Assembly: GCA_030744095.1 (NCBI GenBank)
Contig: JASLRF010000155.1
Span: 1-9,263, forward strand
DNA length: 9,263 nt
Reading direction: 5' to 3'
DNA from: Pirellulaceae bacterium
Lineage (GTDB): Bacteria; Planctomycetota; Planctomycetia; Pirellulales; Pirellulaceae
The translations under genes were made by a program, and so were the position numbers. How positions within the stretch are numbered: the stretch's first letter is position 1; the number at the start of each line of letters is the position of its first letter. Below, piece after piece: positions 4,374-9,263 of this stretch. A model generated the notes under the pieces. It did not search any database. It saw only the letters and a list, made by a program, of their open reading frames with translations, and was not told the origin of the DNA.

Positions 4374-7300
4374 CTACGTTGCTTGGAGGGCGCTCCGCCT
4401 TCCTTTGGGACGCGGCGGAGCCGGCGTGGGTCTGGAAGTCATGAGCTGGAAATTGCCTTCGCCGAGCAGATCGTTGATACGCGTGCGCAGCTCCTCATTG
4501 ATTTCGACTCGCAACCGATTCGACTTCAACAACACGCGACTCCCATCGACCAGTCGCAGCACCAGGTGCAATTCGCAGTTGCCAGGATAGGCGCGGACCA
4601 CTTCGCGGATCATTCCCAGTTTCTCCGCACCGTGAATCACTTCGTCCACACGAATCACGACACCACTGGTATAACGGGCTTCCAAATCCACCAAGGGAAT
4701 CAGTTCGTTAACGATCAGGTTGGCTTCATCACCACCGCCGCGCCGGTCGATCACGCCGCGGGCCACCAGGATCGCATCTGCCTGCACTAACTCGCCGTAC
4801 GTTTCGAAGTCACTCGGCCACAGGATGCAACGAATTGACCCCGCCATATCTTCCAAATCGAAGTTGGCATACTTCGCCGGTGTACCAGGTCTTGGATTCT
4901 TGATATGCGCCATTTTGATGGCCGACAGCATACCGCCCATCAGGACTTCTGTTCGGTCAGCGAGACCAGCGATGGTGCCCGTGGTGTGTGAACAATACGT
5001 TCGCAGCGTCTTTTCGTATTCAGCCAGCGGGTGGCTGGCCAGATAGAAACCCAGAACTTCACGTTCCATGAGCAAACGTTCGCGTTCTTCATAATCGTCG
5101 ACCTTGGGAAGGCTCGCCGAGATGGCATCATCTTCATCCTCTTCCTCCAACTCGCCAAACAGGCTTTTCTGTCCGCTGCGACGATCCGCCAGTGCGGCGG
5201 CCCCGGATTGAATCGCCCGATCAACAGCCTCAGCCATCTGCCGCCGATTGCCACCGGTCGAGTCCAATCCGCCGGCTTTGATCAACGTTTCCAACGCGGC
5301 ACGGTTGCAGGCCGAAGAGTCGACTCGTTCACAGAAGTCGAAAATATCCTTGTACGGTCCATCTGCTTTGCGCTGTTCGGCAATTGCCTCCGCCGCTGAG
5401 CCACCGCATCCTTTGACGGCGGATAACCCAAAGTAGATCTTCCCTTCGCTGACAGTAAAGTCGACATCCGACGAATTGATGTCCGGCGGCACGACTTCGA
5501 TATCCATTCGCTGGCAGTCTTCCAGGTGTTCGACCAACGCGTCCTTGCGTTTGAAGTTGCGTCCGGGAATGTCCGCCGAGAGCAACGCAGCCATGAATTC
5601 GACAGGATAATGCGCCTTCAGGTACGCGGTCTGATAGGCGATCAGCGCGTACGCCGTACTGTGCGATTTATTGAAGCCGTAGCCCGCGAACTTGATGATC
5701 AGGTCCCAGATCGCCTGGGCGTCCTTCTCCTGCATCCCCTTTTCAACAGAGCCCGCAATGAACTGTTCGTAGTTGGCTGCAATTAACGACTCTTTCTTCT
5801 TACTGATTGCCTTAATGCAGGTGTACGCCGCCGCCAATGGAATCCCACCCAATCGGTTCAGAATCCGCATGACCTGTTCTTGGTAGACCATCACACCATT
5901 GGTCTCCGCCAGGACGTCTTCCAGAACTTGGTGATCGTATTTTGGTTTCTTGCGTCCATGCTTGACAGCGATATAGTCGTCCACCATACCGCCTTCGAGA
6001 GGCCCCGGACGATACAGAGCGTTGGTCGCAATAATATCCAGGAAGCTGTCCGGTTTCATGCGTTGGAGCAAATCGCGGATGCCGCCGCTCTCCAACTGGA
6101 ATACACCCTTGGTCTCGCCGCGACGCAGCAACGCAAAGCTGGCTTCATCGTCGAGGGGAAACTGGAGCGGATCAATGCGGTCACCCGTCGACTGCTCGAT
6201 CAAGTCGACCGCCTTGGAGAGGATCGTCAAGTTGCGCAGGCCGAGGAAGTCCATCTTCAGCAGTCCGGCTGCTTCAACGTCATTCATCGACCACTGCGTA
6301 ATGATATCGGTCTTGCCGGACACGCGACCCAGCGGTACGTATTCGGTAAGTGGCTGGTCCGCGATCACCACGGCAGCGGCGTGCGTGCCGACATTGCGTG
6401 CCAGGCCCTCGATCTTGAGTGCCAAATCGACCAACTCACGGATCTCGCCGTCGCCATCGTAGGTGGATTTGAATTCTTCGCTAATCTCCAACGCTTTCTT
6501 CAAGCTGATTCCCAATTGTTCCGGAACCATGTTGGTAACTTCATTCACGCGTGCCAGTGGAATCCCCAGTGCGCGGCCAACATCCTTGATCGCAGCCCGT
6601 GCAGCCAAAGTGCCAAATGTACCAATCTGCGCGACGTTGGCCTCTCCGTACTTGTCCTTTACGTACCGCATCACATCGGCGCGACGATGCTTGCAGAAGT
6701 CGATGTCAATATCCGGCGCTTCCAGACGGCTCTCGTCCAAAAACCGTTCGAACAGCAGATCGTATTCAATCGGACAAACGTGGCTCAGATACAAGGCATA
6801 ACAAACAAGTGCTCCGACGCCACTGCCACGAGCGGTCGTGGGAATGTCTTTTTCGCGGGCATAGCGAACGAAATCCCACACGATCAAGAAGTAGTTCGGA
6901 AACCCCAATTTGCTGATGACGCCAAGTTCACGGTCCAGCCGCGCCCTCACTATGTCACTCAACTCACCGCCCGGATACATCGTTTGGTTGCCTTCGTACC
7001 GTTCCTGCAGCCCGTTGATGCAAAGCTCGCGCAAGAGTTCATCCGCAGTCTTGTCTTGCGGCAGCGTGAATGTGGGGAAGTGGCGTTTGCCAAGTTCCAA
7101 GTCAATCTCGACGGTATCGGCAATCTCCTGGCTTCGAGCAACGGCGGATTCCTGACCGGGAAATGCCGCGTACATTTCCTCCGGGCTTTTCAGATAGTAC
7201 TCGTCACCGTCCATCTTCATTCGAGCAGTGTCGGTGCGAAACTTACCCGTGTTTATGCATAGCATGACATCTTGAGCGTCGGCATCTTCACGATCCACGT

Positions 7301-7946
7301 AATGCGCGTCGCAGGTGGCCACCAGAGGCAAACCCAACCGGTCGGCGACCCGAATCGCCCCGGCCGTCGCTTGCCGCTGAAGATCAAGACCGTTGTTCAT
7401 GATCTCGACAAAGTAGCGATCTCCAAACACGCCGTGAAACCACCGCGAAATCTCAATGGCATTCTGCAACTCTTCATCGCCGCCGGCACCGCGGAGAATG
7501 GCGCGATTAAACTCGCTCGACAAACATCCGCTCAAACACACAATGCCCTCGTTGTGCTCCTGCAGCAGTTCCTTGTCGATGCGTGGTTTGAAGTAGAACC
7601 CTTCCAACGACGCTGCGGAGGCCAGCTTGAGCAGATTCTTGAAGCCGATTCGGTTCTTCGCCAACAACGTCAGGTGGTAGCTCGCCTCCTTCATGTTGCC
7701 GGCTTCTTTCTTCAGCCGGCTACCAGGTGCGATGTAGGCTTCGTATCCGATGATCGGATTAATGTCGACGGTCTTCGCCTTCCGATAAAACTCGAGCGCG
7801 CCATGCAGATTGCCATGGTCGGTAAGGGCCAACGCATTCATCCCGCGCTGCTTGGCTCGAGTGACCAAGTTGTCGAGTGAACTGGCACCGTCCAACAAAC
7901 TGTAATGGCTGTGGCAGTGCAGATGAACAAACGGGCGATTCGACAT
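4374..7946 (-). CDS. dnaE: DNA polymerase III alpha subunit (replicative polymerase)
   Basis: A 1190-residue class C polymerase that copies the chromosome within the holoenzyme, within the usual DnaE length. An N-terminal PHP domain opens with HLHCHSHYSLLDG; its expected metal ligands H10, H12, D43, H44, E69, H91, C141, D213 and H215 all appear present. The palm carries ARGSGVGAL (372-380), PDIDIDF with D412 and D414, and MDFLGLR with D566, the expected catalytic aspartates. YRPGPLEGGM (645-654) and GYGFNKSHS (755-763) are typical of the family. QKSLF (926-930) fits the internal beta-clamp-binding motif and is followed by an acidic linker; an OB-fold region comes near 1000-1080. It lacks a PolC-type exonuclease insertion, so this is DnaE. 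ATG at 7946 directly precedes the PHP motif; its ribosome site is weak. Confidence 0.98.
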   Translation of the reverse strand: MSNRPFVHLHCHSHYSLLDGASSLDNLVTRAKQRGMNALALTDHGNLHGALEFYRKAKTVDINPIIGYEAYIAPGSRLKKEAGNMKEASYHLTLLAKNRIGFKNLLKLASAASLEGFYFKPRIDKELLQEHNEGIVCLSGCLSSEFNRAILRGAGGDEELQNAIEISRWFHGVFGDRYFVEIMNNGLDLQRQATAGAIRVADRLGLPLVATCDAHYVDREDADAQDVMLCINTGKFRTDTARMKMDGDEYYLKSPEEMYAAFPGQESAVARSQEIADTVEIDLELGKRHFPTFTLPQDKTADELLRELCINGLQERYEGNQTMYPGGELSDIVRARLDRELGVISKLGFPNYFLIVWDFVRYAREKDIPTTARGSGVGALVCYALYLSHVCPIEYDLLFERFLDESRLEAPDIDIDFCKHRRADVMRYVKDKYGEANVAQIGTFGTLAARAAIKDVGRALGIPLARVNEVTNMVPEQLGISLKKALEISEEFKSTYDGDGEIRELVDLALKIEGLARNVGTHAAAVVIADQPLTEYVPLGRVSGKTDIITQWSMNDVEAAGLLKMDFLGLRNLTILSKAVDLIEQSTGDRIDPLQFPLDDEASFALLRRGETKGVFQLESGGIRDLLQRMKPDSFLDIIATNALYRPGPLEGGMVDDYIAVKHGRKKPKYDHQVLEDVLAETNGVMVYQEQVMRILNRLGGIPLAAAYTCIKAISKKKESLIAANYEQFIAGSVEKGMQEKDAQAIWDLIIKFAGYGFNKSHSTAYALIAYQTAYLKAHYPVEFMAALLSADIPGRNFKRKDALVEHLEDCQRMDIEVVPPDINSSDVDFTVSEGKIYFGLSAVKGCGGSAAEAIAEQRKADGPYKDIFDFCERVDSSACNRAALETLIKAGGLDSTGGNRRQMAEAVDRAIQSGAAALADRRSGQKSLFGELEEEDEDDAISASLPKVDDYEERERLLMEREVLGFYLASHPLAEYEKTLRTYCSHTTGTIAGLADRTEVLMGGMLSAIKMAHIKNPRPGTPAKYANFDLEDMAGSIRCILWPSDFETYGELVQADAILVARGVIDRRGGGDEANLIVNELIPLVDLEARYTSGVVIRVDEVIHGAEKLGMIREVVRAYPGNCELHLVLRLVDGSRVLLKSNRLRVEINEELRTRINDLLGEGNFQLMTSRPTPAPPRPKGRRSALQAT

Positions 7947-8025
7947 GCTCTTTCGATCCGTCGTCTAAACCAGCGACCAGTCAGAATGGCCACCTGATCC
8001 AAGCATCCGTACGTGGGGTTGGAAC

Positions 8026-8049
8026 CGTCCGTTGCATTGGTCACGGACG
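8026..8049 (-). other. Hairpin in the dnaE leader
   Basis: CGTCCGT at 8026-8032 is the exact reverse complement of 8043-8049, with a 10-nt loop. If dnaE is transcribed from the candidate promoter at 8068-8095, this hairpin lies in its untranslated leader, about 80 nt before the start codon. It matches no riboswitch class I know. Confidence 0.4.
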
Positions 8050-8067
8050 CCAGCTGGGGCCAGCCTG

Positions 8068-8095
8068 ATTTTAAGCAAGTTGCGACGCTCGCCAA
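8068..8095 (-). promoter_or_regulatory. Candidate dnaE promoter
   Basis: On the minus strand, TTGGCG (8095-8090) and TAAAAT (8073-8068) are separated by 16 nt. They match the sigma-70 consensus at 4 of 6 and 5 of 6 positions. Transcription would begin near 8061, giving a leader of about 115 nt. It lies in the 340-nt gap upstream of dnaE that contains no other gene start. Confidence 0.45.
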
Positions 8096-8105
8096 GCGGT
8101 CGCAA
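8080..8105. promoter_or_regulatory. Palindrome spanning the candidate dnaE -35 box
   Basis: TTGCGAC (8080-8086) and GTCGCAA (8099-8105) are exact reverse complements. Inside them GCT (8087-8089) pairs with AGC (8095-8097), leaving a CGCCA loop and one unpaired G. The -35 hexamer falls in the centre. This could be an operator for a dimeric regulator or simply a hairpin; neither strand has a T-run after it, so it is not an intrinsic terminator. Confidence 0.4.
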
Positions 8106-8250
8106 AAACGAAACTGCTTGGCAGGTGACAAATCGTGCGCAACTCAACGCAAACTACGCTCATTCTATCCGTAGCGTAAATCCCCTCAGTGAAGAATTCA
8201 CAGTGCGACGGAGATCCGTAATCTCTTTGCGCGTCGAAGAGGAACACGCA

Positions 8251-8910
8251 TCAGCCGGAACGGTTCGGATCACTGACACCACGGAGATACTCGGCCAATC
8301 GAGACTGCAGGTCGACCAACCCTTGCCAATCGCTCTGTTCAAGAGCCACTCGATCGCCTTTACCGTCGGCTTCGACCGAATCCAACAACTCGCGCACGCG
8401 GAGGTGGATAAATTCGAGCAGTTCGGCCAATTGCGCTGCTTGTCCCGGCGACATTCGGTCCGGAAGCTCGGGCGGATCCATCGTGTTCAGCGGCGATTGC
8501 AGCTGGTCCTCGTAATTCAAATCGAAGTCGAGCGACTCAGGGCGATCATCGGGATCGATGGTGGCACGTCCCGACGGTCCGCGTCGTTTGGCGCTGGCCA
8601 ACCGTCGAGCGATCTCGTCACGGGAACCGAACAACAGTACGGAACGACCGATCGTCACCATGTCACCGAATCTCAGAATCCGCAACTGAATATCTTCACC
8701 GTTGACTTTGGTGCCGTTGGTGCTCTCCAAATCGGTCAGGACCAGTTTCTCGTGATCCTCTTGGATCTTGACATGAAACCGACTGACTCGTTCGTCGTTC
8801 AACCGGATCGTATTCCCCTCTTCACGCCCGATGGTAACGGGCGGAGATAGATCGCCATACACGCGGCCACGATCGGCCCCGTCCAGCACGCGCAATGTAA
8901 TCCCACCCAT
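8251..8910 (-). CDS. FHA-domain protein
   Basis: 219 residues from the chosen ATG. An N-terminal forkhead-associated domain (about residues 5-95) has the phosphothreonine-binding signature: TIGRE (26-30), VSRFH (42-46) and STNGTKVNG (63-71). Such domains dock phosphorylated partners, usually substrates of Ser/Thr kinases, which planctomycetes have in number. A charged linker (100-150) and a helical region rich in Leu, Glu and Arg (about 154-211) follow, possibly for dimerisation or partner binding. There is no signal peptide or membrane segment, so it is cytosolic. The start is uncertain. ATG at 8910 directly precedes the first FHA strand but has no ribosome site. An in-frame TTG at 8988 would add 26 residues, and the frame stays open to 9051. 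It is divergent from the tRNA gene and separated from dnaE by 304 nt. Partner unknown. Confidence 0.85.
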   Translation of the reverse strand: MGGITLRVLDGADRGRVYGDLSPPVTIGREEGNTIRLNDERVSRFHVKIQEDHEKLVLTDLESTNGTKVNGEDIQLRILRFGDMVTIGRSVLLFGSRDEIARRLASAKRRGPSGRATIDPDDRPESLDFDLNYEDQLQSPLNTMDPPELPDRMSPGQAAQLAELLEFIHLRVRELLDSVEADGKGDRVALEQSDWQGLVDLQSRLAEYLRGVSDPNRSG

Positions 8911-9088
8911 GTGTGCGTTCACAATTGGAAGAAAACGAAGAGACTGTTCCAAGACCTCATCATCCCATCCACGCGTTTGGCGGGTCAAGTCAGAACGATA
9001 GAATTCCCAAAGATTTTCGCGGCCCCAGACCGAAGGATCAGGCCATGATCTTCAGAACTGTCGGTGCAAGATGCAAATTCGGCCCCAA

Positions 9089-9117
9089 TTGCAATTTCCG
9101 CACCAAGACCCTATCTT
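9089..9117 (+). promoter_or_regulatory. Candidate promoter of tRNA-Arg
   Basis: TTGCAA at 9089-9094 and TATCTT at 9112-9117 are separated by exactly 17 nt, each matching the sigma-70 consensus at 4 of 6 positions. Transcription would begin around 9124, only two or three bases before the tRNA, so the 5' leader would be very short. Confidence 0.5.
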
Positions 9118-9126
9118 GCTGAAGAC

Positions 9127-9200
9127 GCGCCCGTGGCGCAACTGGATAGCGCATCGGTCTTCGGAACCGAGGGTTGCAGGTTCGAATCCTGCCGGGCGTG
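9127..9200 (+). tRNA. tRNA-Arg (anticodon UCG)
   Basis: A full cloverleaf folds by hand. The acceptor stem is 9127-9133 with 9193-9199, the D stem GCGC/GCGC (9136-9139, 9149-9152), the anticodon stem TCGGT/ACCGA (9154-9158, 9166-9170), and the T stem GCAGG/CCTGC around TTCGAAT (9176-9192). The anticodon loop CTTCGGA places TCG at 9161-9163, which reads CGA and possibly other CGN arginine codons. The variable loop is short (5 nt) and the discriminator base is G9200. The 3' CCA is not encoded, so it must be added after transcription. The first acceptor pair is G-U rather than G-C. The resemblance to bacterial tRNA-Arg is strong. Confidence 0.95.
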
Positions 9201-9201
9201 C

Positions 9202-9263
9202 TTACTCAAAGCGAATTGAGTAAAGCCTTTAGCTTTAGAAGCTCCTCAGCGTTCAGTTGAGGA
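9202..9263 (+). other. Run of small hairpins after tRNA-Arg
   Basis: Three potential stems follow the tRNA: TTACTCAA (9202-9209) with TTGAGTAA (9216-9223), 8 bp; AGCTT (9231-9235) with AAGCT (9239-9243), 5 bp; TCCTCA (9243-9248) with TGAGGA (9258-9263), 6 bp ending at the window edge. They could be a trailer and terminator or the start of another RNA. The second and third share base 9243, so they compete there. Confidence 0.4.

Noticed and set aside
4251..4790. 179-codon plus-strand frame
   Set aside because: Most of it is antisense to the dnaE 3' end; no ribosome site and an implausible product.
5880..7262. 460-codon plus-strand open frame
   Set aside because: It lies entirely antisense to dnaE, which has unmistakable family motifs; the translation has no recognisable domain and reflects the codon bias of the opposite strand.

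Overview
The window looks like chromosomal DNA from a planctomycete of the Pirellulales (Rhodopirellula-like) group. Three things suggest this. The secreted protein at 2500-3930 matches what I recall of DUF1598, a family I associate with this phylum. A long TTTCGC/GCGAAA hairpin lies between genes, of a type I recall from these genomes. The proteins also look planctomycetal: a Gly/Asn-rich secreted protein and a single-copy-looking DnaE with an intact PHP site. This is inference from memory; no database was searched. All five complete protein genes are on the minus strand, and one tRNA gene is on the plus strand at the right end.

Layout from left to right. 1-240: the tail of a plus-strand gene, then a convergent intergenic region holding a large imperfect inverted repeat built from 10-nt units. 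241-2040: two minus-strand genes 18 nt apart, an ISOC2-like cysteine hydrolase followed by an AGXT-type PLP aminotransferase, probably one operon. 2041-2499: non-coding region dominated by a 22-bp hairpin. 2500-3930: secreted DUF1598-like protein of unknown function. 3931-4373: leader and spacer, with a 17-nt tandem repeat against the dnaE stop codon. 4374-7946: dnaE, the replicative DNA polymerase III alpha subunit. 7947-8250: dnaE leader, with a candidate promoter whose -35 box sits inside a palindrome. 8251-8910: FHA-domain protein. 8911-9126: divergent spacer with the tRNA promoter. 9127-9200: tRNA-Arg(UCG). 9201-9263: a run of small hairpins cut by the window end.

The genes do not form one pathway. 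dnaE, tRNA-Arg and the FHA gene are housekeeping or signalling genes. The hydrolase-aminotransferase pair is a likely small catabolic unit, perhaps for nitrogen compounds or glyoxylate. No mobile element, CRISPR array, toxin-antitoxin pair or defence system was seen. The most unusual observation is at the extreme left. The reading frame of the truncated gene continues past an in-frame UGA in a Cys-x-x-UGA-x-x-Cys context, with a hairpin downstream whose loop contains GGU. This is compatible with, but does not prove, a selenocysteine codon.
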